A stretch of DNA of 64,000 nt, taken from the NCBI GenBank assembly GCA_034004165.1, contig JAVEXI010000002.1:14759-78758 (forward strand), read 5' to 3'. The stretch is from Gudongella sp034004165 (GTDB lineage Bacteria; Bacillota; Clostridia; Tissierellales; Tissierellaceae). The position numbers and the translations under genes were made by a program. The stretch's first letter is position 1; each line of letters opens with the position of its first letter. Below, piece by piece: positions 51,601 to 60,879 of this stretch. A model generated the notes under the pieces. The model was not told where the DNA came from, ran no database searches, and worked only from the letters and a program-made list of their open reading frames with translations.

Positions 51601-53352
51601 CTACCAGCCTCTTCTATCATTCAGATAAGTTTCATAAGCTGCTTTCAGCTGATTTCGCCTTGCCTCTGTAGGTGCAAGAGTATATATTGGTACCAGAGGA
51701 TCATTTCCAAACCCACTGATTGATGGATTAGATAATGAATAGTTGAACCAGTTAGAAAACTCACTTGGATTCATTTCAAATGAGCCATATGCTGGGTAAG
51801 CATATATTCTTGAGCTAGCTTCATTCTTAAATGTTTCAGATACACTACTTGAACTGGTAGAAACTGAAAGCCCAGCAGAAGCAAACAGAGCGTTAAACGA
51901 AGCTTTAGTATCTTTTTCAAAATCACTCATCCCCAATGTGTATCTACTGCTTGCGTAAGTTGAATACTCTAGCCTGCCGCCCATTCTTATCGATCTTAGG
52001 ACGTGAGTGCCATATTTCTTAAACAGCTGTACTGGATCAGCATTTTTCAGTTCTATCAAAAATGATGGATTGAGATAATCTGCAAGATTGAAGCCTAGGT
52101 CGCTGATATATACTCCATACTGAGGAGCTTCGAATATTATTGATGCCCTCTTATTACTAACCTCGCTGCCTTCCATAGTATTTTCCTTTATCTGCGAGCT
52201 GCCTCTGAACAGAAGAGAACCCTGATCCAAATTATGGGCTTCAGATAGACTTCTATAATAGGTTTCCAAATCACTTCCACTTGCAAACTCACTTATGCTG
52301 TAATTGGCATCTATTTTTTGAATCCTTCCATCAGCAAGAAGTCTATTTATATCCAAGATATAATACTCGCTTACACTCTTAACATCTGCGTAATAACCAG
52401 TAACGCCATTGTAGCCACGACCAAGGTATTGAAGCCCCTTAAGTGAACTATCTGACGTCTTCAAAGGAAACCCTACAGTCCCCCTGTTTTGCGCTGCAAA
52501 GTAATCTCTCAGTGCATCCAGGGCAGGTGTATTAATTATTGTGCCAAGTAAAGTTTTATTAATGCTCTTATCAAGAACTCCTGGATTGACGAATATTTCA
52601 ATCGACTCGGATGTTCCTTCAGGCTCCTCAGATACTTCGGGCACTTCCGGTTCTTCAGGTTCTTCAGGAAGTGGTGGCTCAACCAGTATTGAATCTGGTT
52701 CGTACTTTAAGAAAGTTCTCTTCAGAAGAATCATTGCCTGCTCTCTGGTAGTATTGTTGAGTGGTGAAATTTTACCTTCGCCAGTACCAGCCATTATTTC
52801 ATTCTTATAGGCAAACTTCATTGCTTCAAGAGCCCATGACGCAATGCTCGATGCATCATTAAAAGGAAATGATGGTCCAGGGCTAACATCCAAATCTGGA
52901 TTAAAAACTCTCAAGGCACGATAAATCATTACTGTGATTTCCTGCCTTGTAATGTTATTTCCAGGAGAAAAAGTATTAGCTGAAGTTCCGTTAACTATAC
53001 CTATTGCATATGCTTTTAGTATTTCTGGGTTTGAAGTGTCGATAAATGGATTTGCTCCAACTGTCGGTACAGTCCCTCCAAGTTTTTCAAACAATTTTAC
53101 CGCTATTACGGCAAACTCCTCTCTGTTAATAAACCTATTGTAGTTATTTTCTATTTGAGGATAAGATAAACCATTTGCAAATGCTTCTTCAAGCTCTGAT
53201 ACAGCCCAACCGCTCTGGGTTCCATCGAATTTTGAGGAATCCGCATAGCTGTTTAGTGACAGCCCAGGGCTTAAAATAAGTGACATGCTAAGTGCAAATA
53301 CTAATAACAGTGCATATTTCCTCTGTCTGCTTTTATTGCCTGACATTTTCAT
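51601..53352 (-). CDS. S-layer-anchored MACPF (perforin-like) protein
   Basis: 583 residues from ATG 53352 behind AAAGGTG (GTG 53355 and ATG 53346 also possible). A signal peptide (cleavage near NSYADSS, about 38) is followed by three SLH domains (about 40-215), which bind secondary cell-wall polymer, and a Pro/Glu-rich linker (about 222-248). The rest is a MACPF domain: LGRGYNGVTG (about 308), the family signature YGTHVLRSIRMGGRLEYS (about 447-464), and after it a Ser-rich amphipathic stretch like a membrane-inserting TMH2 region. MACPF proteins make oligomeric pores; this one would be tethered to its own cell wall. No neighbour resembles an inhibitor. Confidence 0.87.
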   Translation of the reverse strand: MKMSGNKSRQRKYALLLVFALSMSLILSPGLSLNSYADSSKFDGTQSGWAVSELEEAFANGLSYPQIENNYNRFINREEFAVIAVKLFEKLGGTVPTVGANPFIDTSNPEILKAYAIGIVNGTSANTFSPGNNITRQEITVMIYRALRVFNPDLDVSPGPSFPFNDASSIASWALEAMKFAYKNEIMAGTGEGKISPLNNTTREQAMILLKRTFLKYEPDSILVEPPLPEEPEEPEVPEVSEEPEGTSESIEIFVNPGVLDKSINKTLLGTIINTPALDALRDYFAAQNRGTVGFPLKTSDSSLKGLQYLGRGYNGVTGYYADVKSVSEYYILDINRLLADGRIQKIDANYSISEFASGSDLETYYRSLSEAHNLDQGSLLFRGSSQIKENTMEGSEVSNKRASIIFEAPQYGVYISDLGFNLADYLNPSFLIELKNADPVQLFKKYGTHVLRSIRMGGRLEYSTYASSRYTLGMSDFEKDTKASFNALFASAGLSVSTSSSSVSETFKNEASSRIYAYPAYGSFEMNPSEFSNWFNYSLSNPSISGFGNDPLVPIYTLAPTEARRNQLKAAYETYLNDRRGW

Positions 53353-53609
53353 CACACCTTTCTATATTTATTAATTAGTCAATTCACTTTATTAATCTAT
53401 CGCATTAATTGATAGATATTTATTACCCTCAATATGTTAATATTAACCAGTATCAATATAAAAAAAGATGCTTGAAATTGTGCAATTTTACAACTCTGCA
53501 ACCCCTTCGCTTTATCTATGTAATACATATGTAATGTAATTGTAACCCCTTTGCTAGGCACTACATTATATAATAGGTTTAACTATGGGACATAAGAAAG
53601 GATAATAAT

Positions 53610-56435
53610 ATGAAAACTAAGAGAACGTCTTTATTTATAATACTTATTGCTGCAGTAGTATGGTTGAGCCCAGTCAAACCAGCGGAAGCTTCAAATGTAG
53701 TTATGCCTGCGCAAATCTATGAAAAAGTAGTTGAAACGGATATTGGTCCTGGTGTAGTACACGAAAGCAGACAAAGATTCACAGCCAGCGGCTGGTGGAA
53801 TATAAATGTAATCCGAATAGATCTTACAAACGAGTACAATTCCCTTGGGAGCCTTTACAATCCATTGGGAGTATCCAACAGGGACAGTATTAGCGCGATG
53901 GTCGAGAAAAATGGTGCTATAGCTGGAATCAATGGTGATTTTTACAATTATACTCCCGTTCCAAACTCACTAGGAGCGCTGATCGACAACGGTAAAATCA
54001 TATCATCTCCAAATAAACTTCCAGTATTTTATCTGGAAGACCAGGAAGCTTTTATCGATTACTTTACAACCAATATGTCTTTGACAAACTGGAGAACAGC
54101 ATATCAAATGCCTGTTATGAGCATAAATAAGGTGTCCAACAACTTCGACACAATAATGCTTTTCAACTCTGACTGGGGCGAGAAATCTATAGGCAACAAA
54201 TTTCACCCTGATTTAACCGAATTCCTGGTAATAGATGGAATGGTAGTTGAAAAGAGAACTAATGGCGAGCCTTTCACCATACCAAAAGACGATTCTGCAT
54301 TTGTAATGGCTTCAAGATCATCACATGTCAATAATTTTGAACCTGGGGACAGAGTCATACTTGAAATTTCAATTATTCCAAATCACGAAAACCTCCAATT
54401 TGCAATCAGTGCAGGTGGAATGATTTTGATCGATGGACAACCATCTAATACCGACGTTGTCGTAGCGGGAAATCATCCAAGGACTGGCATGGGGATCTCA
54501 AAGAGAGGCGACGAGGTAATCCTAGTTACTATCGACGGAAGAGACACGTATTTTCAGGGAGTATCCCAGGAGATGTTTGGAAGTATCATGAAAGACCTCG
54601 GTGCATGGAATGCAGTCAATCTTGACGGTGGTGGGTCAACTACAATGGCATTAAAGCCCAATGGGGAATCTAAAGCGACCGTAGTAAACAAACCCAGTGA
54701 AGGAACCCAAAGGCTTGTCGTAAACGGAGTAGGAGTGTTCAGCTCAGCTCCTTATGGCAAACCTGCATATATAAATATAACTGCTGATAAAGACAGCCTC
54801 TTTACAGGTGAATCAGCGAAATTAAACGTTAAAGTATACGATAGAAACTACAACCTTCTATCTTCTAATCCTTCTGGCATCAAGTGGAGTGTTTCAAGAA
54901 ATAGTGGCTCTGTTAGCGGAGGCAACTTCTTTGCAGATGAGGCAGGAATCGCTAAACTCGATGCATCCTATGAAGGAGCCACTGGAACCATAGAATTGCG
55001 AGTTTTATCTGAGCCTGAGGAGATTTTAACTGCTACAGACAGAATCAACGTAGCCCCTGGTGGAACAGCTTCTCTGGGCACCCTTAAAGGAGTTAGCAGT
55101 GGTGGTTATACAGGTAATCTGTCATACAGTAATGTTAAAATAGAAACCGTTGGCGGAATTGGAGAGGTTAGAGATGGAGTACTTTACGCATCCAAGAATC
55201 CAGGTAGTGGAGCCATATTTATAAGTTCTGGAAATGCAGTTAAAACCATATATGTATCGGTAGGAACACAAATTATGTTCGTAAGTTCCTTTGAGAACGA
55301 AAGTGAATTCAGCTTTTCAGGATATCCGGCTGCTGTAGAAGGATATGTGGCAGCTTCAAAAGAAGCTATCGATGGCAGCAGAAGCATAGAACTTGGTTAT
55401 GACTTCAGTTTTGGTACTGGAACCAGAGCTGCATATATAGATTTTAATACAACTCCTGATGGCATTCCTTTGCCAGGTTCTCCATCAAAAGTAAGCCTGT
55501 GGGCATATGGAGATGACTCAGGTGCATGGCTTAGAGGTACAATTATTGATGCACAGAATAAGAGCCACACTATAGACTTTGCAAAGACCATAGACTTTGT
55601 TGATTGGAGGCAGCTTGAAGCTTCAATACCAACAGATGCGACCTTCCCTGTAAGCCTAAAGAGAGTCTATGTTGCTGAAGTTGATGAAAGTAAACAAACC
55701 ATGGGAAGCATCCTAATAGACAATTTAAGCGTATTTACACCAACACCGTATGATTATTCAATAGTCCCTCAAAACTCAAAAGTAAATGACCCACTAAATA
55801 CAAATACATCGTCAAATAATGGTTCATACAGAATGACAGTATATTCAGAACCAGTGATCAGCGGAAATACGCTTTTTGCAAGAGTTGTGTCTACGGATAG
55901 ATTAGTAGGCTTAACCCAAAGGCTCTCTGGTTCAGATTTAGGCATTCAGATAGGAAATATGACTCAGAACTTTAAATCAGCTCTTTTCCATTCAAAGATT
56001 ATGTCAGCAGGGGCAACCTACGGAGTTGAAAGAAATCGAAACCTTGCAGTAATAACACTTCAGGCTGGTTCAGGAGGACTTAGAACTCAGGACAGCAGCC
56101 AGTGGACAAAGCTCGTTCAGGAGCTTGAGTATGGTACAGAGGATAATCTTGTATTAATCATCAACAGACCTATTTCTACATTTACGGATACTATGGAAGC
56201 AGAACTTTTCCATGAACTAGTAGCACAAGCTGCTGAAGATGGAAGAAATATATTTGTCGTACAATCGGGCTCTAAAAATGACTCACAACTTAGAGATGGT
56301 GTAAGGTATATTGAGCTGACTGGTACTAAGGCATCAAAACCAGATGATCTATCTTCCTATAGTTACTTCGAGCTAGTCCTTGACGGCAGAAATGTAAGCT
56401 ACGCGGTTGTACGCCCATTTTCTTTGAATAATTAA
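53610..56435 (+). CDS. Secreted phosphodiester glycosidase (NAGPA/DUF2233) multidomain protein
   Basis: 941 residues. Signal peptide (about 1-27, ending PAEAS). NAGPA-type catalytic domain (about 70-380): AGINGDFYNYTP, NHPRTGMGISKRGDEV, and AVNLDGGGSTTMAL. Then an Ig-like repeat (about 385-465), a jelly-roll-like carbohydrate-binding stretch (about 555-715), and a C-terminal part (about 730-941) resembling a decayed or divergent calcineurin-type region. The family hydrolyses GlcNAc phosphodiester links such as those of cell-wall polymers. AAAGGA lies before ATG 53610. Divergent from the SLH-MACPF gene. Confidence 0.85.
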   Translation: MKTKRTSLFIILIAAVVWLSPVKPAEASNVVMPAQIYEKVVETDIGPGVVHESRQRFTASGWWNINVIRIDLTNEYNSLGSLYNPLGVSNRDSISAMVEKNGAIAGINGDFYNYTPVPNSLGALIDNGKIISSPNKLPVFYLEDQEAFIDYFTTNMSLTNWRTAYQMPVMSINKVSNNFDTIMLFNSDWGEKSIGNKFHPDLTEFLVIDGMVVEKRTNGEPFTIPKDDSAFVMASRSSHVNNFEPGDRVILEISIIPNHENLQFAISAGGMILIDGQPSNTDVVVAGNHPRTGMGISKRGDEVILVTIDGRDTYFQGVSQEMFGSIMKDLGAWNAVNLDGGGSTTMALKPNGESKATVVNKPSEGTQRLVVNGVGVFSSAPYGKPAYINITADKDSLFTGESAKLNVKVYDRNYNLLSSNPSGIKWSVSRNSGSVSGGNFFADEAGIAKLDASYEGATGTIELRVLSEPEEILTATDRINVAPGGTASLGTLKGVSSGGYTGNLSYSNVKIETVGGIGEVRDGVLYASKNPGSGAIFISSGNAVKTIYVSVGTQIMFVSSFENESEFSFSGYPAAVEGYVAASKEAIDGSRSIELGYDFSFGTGTRAAYIDFNTTPDGIPLPGSPSKVSLWAYGDDSGAWLRGTIIDAQNKSHTIDFAKTIDFVDWRQLEASIPTDATFPVSLKRVYVAEVDESKQTMGSILIDNLSVFTPTPYDYSIVPQNSKVNDPLNTNTSSNNGSYRMTVYSEPVISGNTLFARVVSTDRLVGLTQRLSGSDLGIQIGNMTQNFKSALFHSKIMSAGATYGVERNRNLAVITLQAGSGGLRTQDSSQWTKLVQELEYGTEDNLVLIINRPISTFTDTMEAELFHELVAQAAEDGRNIFVVQSGSKNDSQLRDGVRYIELTGTKASKPDDLSSYSYFELVLDGRNVSYAVVRPFSLNN

Positions 56436-56452
56436 TAATTTGATATTTAAAA

Positions 56453-56481
56453 AGACTAAGGACCTGCGTTTGCAGGTCCTT
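56453..56481. terminator. Bidirectional terminator
   Basis: 10-bp perfect stem AAGGACCTGC/GCAGGTCCTT (56458-56481). Plus strand runs into TAATTTATT; minus strand into AGTCTTTTT. It serves both convergent surface genes. Confidence 0.82.
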
Positions 56482-56497
56482 AATTTATTGTTGAAGT

Positions 56498-59400
56498 TTA
56501 CTTCTTACGTCTTCTTAACAATGCTCCCAGTCCTAGTAATGCAATTCCGTACCAACCGTTTATATCCACGCTTCCAGTCTTAGGAAGTACAGGAGCTTCA
56601 GGTATTGGCTCTTCAGGAATTACTACTTCTGGTTGTGGTTCTGGAATTACCGGTGCCTCTGGTACTTCTTCTTCCTCAACTTCTTCAACCTCATCAGGTT
56701 TTGGATCTGGTCTTTCTGGTCTTGGTCTTCTAGGTCTTCTTGGTCTTTCAGGTGTTGGATCTGGATCTGGCTCTTTGTCTTTAGTCTTGATGTTGACGAC
56801 TGTTATTTCAAATATACCGTCATCAGTAGTATCTTCACTAAAGTAGAACTCTCCATCTCCTTCTTCCTGTTGATATCCACTTCTCGGTCTCTCAACCAGT
56901 TCATACCATCCTTCTATTAAGTCATCGAATACCGCTATACCATCTTCATCTGTAGTTGCAGTACCGACCAACTTACCATCTCTATAGAGGTCAAATACGA
57001 ATCCTTTTGCTGATAAGTTTTCACTTGTAGCAGTTGGTTTTACACTAATTGAAGTTCCGCTGACTAACTCATTGTAATCAGATGATACTGTTATTCCTCC
57101 TGGGGATACTCCGTATACATATTCTGGGGAGTCATCCTCATCTTCAATATCTTCTTCAGATCTTACAATCTTCCTAACAATAAGTCTTCCAGCCCAATTA
57201 CCGACAGTTTCATCGTCTTCGTCCGTGATTGGATTTTCGCTTTCTGGAGGATATCCAGATGCTGTTGCTGCATTGTAAACTTTGCCAGCTTCAACATCTT
57301 CTTCTGTTATTGTATATTTGTAAGTGCCCTTTGTAGATTGCCCTGGTTCAAGCTCGTCGTCTTCAAGATCAATCAGTACTTCAAGGGTATCATCATATAC
57401 GCTAACATCCGTTAAGGTTACATTTCCAGTATTGGTTACTGTGAAGGTGTAAGTGATAACATCTCCTACAGCACCAAATAGTGTTTTATCAGCTTCTTTG
57501 GTTAGACTGATGTCTGGGGCATTACCTAGTGGTACTTCTTCATCATCTTCTTTAGGATCTGTTTGCTCTGATTTAGCAATTGCTTTGTTATAAACACTGC
57601 CTTCGTTTACATCATCTTGCGTTATCTTATAGGTTCCTTCCAAGGTTATACTTTCTCCTGGTAGCAAGGTTCCTATTTCTGGATCTGAGCCTACTGAGTA
57701 TTCAAAGTTTGCTAATTCTTCTTCTACTTCTACTCCTGTCAGAGTTACATTTCCTGTGTTCGTTACTACGATTTCATAGTTGATGAAATCGCCTACGCCA
57801 AGTTCTTCTTCCTTATTTGTTGCTACTTTACTTATAGTTAGACTTGGGTTTTGACCGAGTGGTACTTCTTCATCATCTTCTTTAGGATCTGTTTGCTCTG
57901 ATTTAGCAATTGCTTTGTTATAAACACTGCCTTCGTTTACATCATCTTGCGTTATCTTATAGGTTCCTTCCAAGGTTATACTTTCTCCTGGTAGCAAGGT
58001 TCCTATTTCTGGATCTGAGCCTACTGAGTATTCAAAGTTTGCTAATTCTTCTTCTACTTCTACNNNNNNNNNNNNNNNNNNNNNNNNNNNNNNNNNNNNN
58101 NNNNNNNNNNNNNNNNNNNNNNNNNNNNNNNNNNNNNNNNNNNNNNNNNNNNNNNNNNNNNNNNNNNNNNNNNNNNNNNNNNNNTCTCCTGTTACTGTTG
58201 CATTGTCTGTTGCAGTAACATCTTCACCATCTGGATCTTTACCTGTAACAGTTGCTGTGTTTTTAACTTCTCCTGCATCCATGTCTGTTTGAGTTATTGT
58301 ATAGGTCCCTGTTACCGTTGCTGTTTCTCCTGGTTCAAGGGTTCCTATGTTCTCACCACTTAAACTCAATCCTGGAAGTGGATCTGCTAAAACTACATTT
58401 GTTAAAGTTACATTTCCTTCGTTCTTTACAAGGAAAGTATATGCTATTTCATCTCCTGCTTTGGTAAAGGTCTGTGGGTCTGCCGACTTCACTAGACTTA
58501 TTGCTGGTTGACGTTCTCCTGTTACTGTTGCATTGTCTGTTGCAGTAACATCTTCACCATCTGGATCTTTACCTGTAACAGTTGCTGTGTTTTTAACTTC
58601 TCCTGCATCCATGTCTGTTTGAGTTATTGTATAGGTCCCTGTTACCGTTGCTGTTTCTCCTGGTTCAAGGGTTCCTATGTTCTCACCACTTAAACTCAAT
58701 CCTGGAAGTGGATCTGCTAAAACTACATTTGTTAAAGTTACATTTCCTTCGTTCTTTACAAGGAAAGTATATGCTATTTCATCTCCTGCTTTGGTAAAGG
58801 TCTGTGGGTCTGCCGACTTCACTAGACTTATTGCTGGATCTGGAATCAATGTGTTTATAACATTATTTCCAGAGTAAGTTGGATTGTATCCAGGAACGAG
58901 AACCTCTTCAACTTCATAACTAATAAAACTTCCATTATTATCAAACCAGATAACTTCATCAAAAGTATAAAGCCAATTGCCGTCGTCATCTACACCGATA
59001 GTTTTTGTATTAACTACTTGGTTACCTCTTTTGAGTTTTACAGTAATATCATCTGGCCTGTTTTCAGTTAAGCCATAGTCAACCCATGTTTTTGTCCCAT
59101 TTATTATGATTCCGTTGGCTGATGCTTTCGGCTCTGGGAAATTATATTTTGTATTTGGTTGTGCTCCATTTGGTGCAAGAGTTGTAGTGCCATTCGTCGG
59201 ATATAGATTATTTATTAAAAACCCTGATGCTTCTGTCTTAATCTGAATTTTATATTTTATAGTGACTTTTTCATTAGATCCTAAGTTTAGACCATTAACT
59301 CTAATACCATCAGTTGTTTTTGTTACTGTAACTCCATTTGCTACGTTATTATCTAGCGCTCCATTTTTATAGCCGTTAATAATTGGAGTCTGACCTGCTG

Positions 59401-60409
59401 TATAATTAAAATTCGGTCCCATTGGATCTACTATAATCCCATCTACTATAGTATTATTTAGCTTGTGAGCGATACTATTCAAATCTGTCGCTAAATTAGT
59501 AACTGTGCTTGTATCATAAAAATAGCCTTCTCCAGAAGATATATCCTTCATAAGTTGGATTGCTTGGGCTTTGGTTATCCCTGTCTCAGCACCTATTTCT
59601 ATGCCTACTGTAAATACTTTATAGCCTTTGTCTTTTAATGCTTTGGATTCATTCTTAGTTCTAGTTCCATGATTTGCAGTATATTCAGAACCGTTTCCAT
59701 TAACACTACTGCCACTATAACTATAGGTCGGCACGCCATCACTAATCAGTATAACAACTTTATTAACAGCACTGCTCACATCTAAAATTGTACCTGCTTC
59801 CCTTAAAGCTTGTTGTGTGAAGGTACCTCCATGCCATATACTGATATTTTCGTTTCCGCCATCCCAATTATTACTTCCCCTATTATCAGGGGTTGTACTT
59901 GGAATCTGTGAAGTAATACTACTCGCATTCTGGGTCAATGTTTTATGAGACCAATTTTTAGTACTACCTTGATATGATCCCCAAGTTCTGCTCCGCCCAT
60001 CAAAAACTGAACTACCATAGGTCACAAGTGCTACTTGAAATGCTCCATTATTAGATAATAAATCATTTACAAAACTTGTTGTATTGGTTCTTGCTATTCC
60101 AACTCTATTATTAGTTTTCATACTATTAGAGTTATCATAGACAATTACAACATCTGTGGGCTCAACAACTGGGCTATCTGCTCCAGTGACCTCGAGTTCA
60201 ATATAAAACTCTCCAGGTTTACTGCCGTACGAAACTTGCTTATTTATAACAGCAGTACCAGGTATAGTTATAGCACTTTGATTGGATATACTTCCATACA
60301 CGTCACTATTTGGTTCTGCAGCATGTGTTTTTAACAAAAAAGGCGTTGCACTTAGAACCAATGAAAATGCTATTATAAACGCAAGAATTTTTCTTTTTTT
60401 CTGTTCCAT
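56498..60409 (-). CDS. Giant VWA/repeat LPKTG-anchored surface adhesin (contains assembly gap)
   Basis: At least 1,303 codons, of which 41 are masked by N. A signal peptide (about 1-31, ending THAA) is followed by a VWA domain (about 80-330) with MIDAS YDNSNSM and LISDGVPT. Then a Cna-B-like segment (about 435-510) and DUF11/DUF7507-type beta repeats of 110 residues: two near-identical units of type A, two of type B (one cut by the gap) and one of type C. A SpaA/Cna-B domain (about 1110-1190), a Pro/Arg-rich stalk (about 1195-1250), and LPKTG with hydrophobic tail and RRRKK end follow. Covalent sortase anchoring is expected; no sortase is in the window. AGGGGAGGGG before ATG 60409. Confidence 0.9.
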   Translation of the reverse strand: MEQKKRKILAFIIAFSLVLSATPFLLKTHAAEPNSDVYGSISNQSAITIPGTAVINKQVSYGSKPGEFYIELEVTGADSPVVEPTDVVIVYDNSNSMKTNNRVGIARTNTTSFVNDLLSNNGAFQVALVTYGSSVFDGRSRTWGSYQGSTKNWSHKTLTQNASSITSQIPSTTPDNRGSNNWDGGNENISIWHGGTFTQQALREAGTILDVSSAVNKVVILISDGVPTYSYSGSSVNGNGSEYTANHGTRTKNESKALKDKGYKVFTVGIEIGAETGITKAQAIQLMKDISSGEGYFYDTSTVTNLATDLNSIAHKLNNTIVDGIIVDPMGPNFNYTAGQTPIINGYKNGALDNNVANGVTVTKTTDGIRVNGLNLGSNEKVTIKYKIQIKTEASGFLINNLYPTNGTTTLAPNGAQPNTKYNFPEPKASANGIIINGTKTWVDYGLTENRPDDITVKLKRGNQVVNTKTIGVDDDGNWLYTFDEVIWFDNNGSFISYEVEEVLVPGYNPTYSGNNVINTLIPDPAISLVKSADPQTFTKAGDEIAYTFLVKNEGNVTLTNVVLADPLPGLSLSGENIGTLEPGETATVTGTYTITQTDMDAGEVKNTATVTGKDPDGEDVTATDNATVTGERQPAISLVKSADPQTFTKAGDEIAYTFLVKNEGNVTLTNVVLADPLPGLSLSGENIGTLEPGETATVTGTYTITQTDMDAGEVKNTATVTGKDPDGEDVTATDNATVTGXXXXXXXXXXXXXXXXXXXXXXXXXXXXXXXXXXXXXXXXXVEVEEELANFEYSVGSDPEIGTLLPGESITLEGTYKITQDDVNEGSVYNKAIAKSEQTDPKEDDEEVPLGQNPSLTISKVATNKEEELGVGDFINYEIVVTNTGNVTLTGVEVEEELANFEYSVGSDPEIGTLLPGESITLEGTYKITQDDVNEGSVYNKAIAKSEQTDPKEDDEEVPLGNAPDISLTKEADKTLFGAVGDVITYTFTVTNTGNVTLTDVSVYDDTLEVLIDLEDDELEPGQSTKGTYKYTITEEDVEAGKVYNAATASGYPPESENPITDEDDETVGNWAGRLIVRKIVRSEEDIEDEDDSPEYVYGVSPGGITVSSDYNELVSGTSISVKPTATSENLSAKGFVFDLYRDGKLVGTATTDEDGIAVFDDLIEGWYELVERPRSGYQQEEGDGEFYFSEDTTDDGIFEITVVNIKTKDKEPDPDPTPERPRRPRRPRPERPDPKPDEVEEVEEEEVPEAPVIPEPQPEVVIPEEPIPEAPVLPKTGSVDINGWYGIALLGLGALLRRRKK
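57531..58843 (-). repeat. Near-identical 330-bp adhesin repeat units
   Basis: Two type B units (from 57531 and 57861, offset exactly 330 nt) and two type A units (from 58185 and 58515, offset exactly 330 nt) are almost identical at DNA level within each type. That indicates recent duplication or conversion. Confidence 0.9.
58064..58184. other. Assembly gap (121 N) inside the adhesin repeats
   Basis: A 121-nt run of N at the A-to-B unit junction. The frame continues across it. One GAn codon plus 40 codons is what a direct A-B junction needs: 39 missing residues of unit B and a one-residue linker. Confidence 0.99.
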
Positions 60410-60482
60410 ATAAATCCCCTCCCCTCAGATAAATCTCTGTAGCTGTCTATCTGCACCATAGGCATCATCCTTTCAATCTCTT

Positions 60483-60519
60483 AAAACACAAAAGTTGCTA
60501 TGCACACTTACATAGCAAC
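60483..60519 (-). terminator. Riboswitch-controlled terminator of the adhesin gene
   Basis: Stem GTTGCTATG/CATAGCAAC with an 8-nt loop (60494-60519), then TTTTGTGTTTTAA on the minus strand, between aptamer and start codon. Confidence 0.85.
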
Positions 60520-60597
60520 CTGACTATCATTATTTTATCTCAAAAAGCTTAGACTCCCCTACTGCTGTCTACCAGACAAAAAGGAAACGCTTCTCCA

Positions 60598-60702
60598 CAC
60601 GTGTCTATTCGACTATATGTAGAGGTTCTTCAGCTTTATATAAGACAATCTAAAGATTCATGGCTTTGCGTCCCTACCTTTCGGTAGGTTTGCCCGTGAT
60701 AT
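60598..60702 (-). ncRNA. c-di-GMP-I riboswitch (GEMM)
   Basis: On the minus strand: CACGGGCAAACCTACC, GAAA tetraloop, GGTAGGGACGCAAAGCC, the conserved left half of GEMM-I. P1 can close as CACG with CGTG. The right arm (TGTCTTATAT ... ATATAGTCGAATAGACA) ends in a GTCGAAT element like the usual GCCGAAT; it is longer than typical, so that half is less certain. Confidence 0.83.
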
Positions 60703-60879
60703 ATTAAATATCCATTTTAGGATAATTTAATCATAATAATTCCATTTTTATAATTTATACGTTTATTTCATTATATTACTATGTTACCTCAAAGAAGTTA
60801 AATTAAACGTTTTTCGCAGTTATATTTCAATTTTATTTCAGTTTTATTTTGGTTTTACGGGCAACCGAGAAAAGAATGC

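Noticed and set aside
53395..53417. Operator ATCTATC-N9-GATAGAT upstream of the MACPF gene
   Set aside because: The short dyad is in very AT-rich DNA and may be chance; no matching site is seen elsewhere.
53436..53447. Rex-binding site GTTAATATTAAC
   Set aside because: The half-sites are two bases apart, not four, and do not match TTGTTAANNNNTTAACAA; kept only as a palindrome of unknown meaning.
57580..58218. Leu-rich plus-strand reading frames opposite the adhesin repeats
   Set aside because: They are antisense images of the Glu/Lys-rich repeats, and repeat with them.
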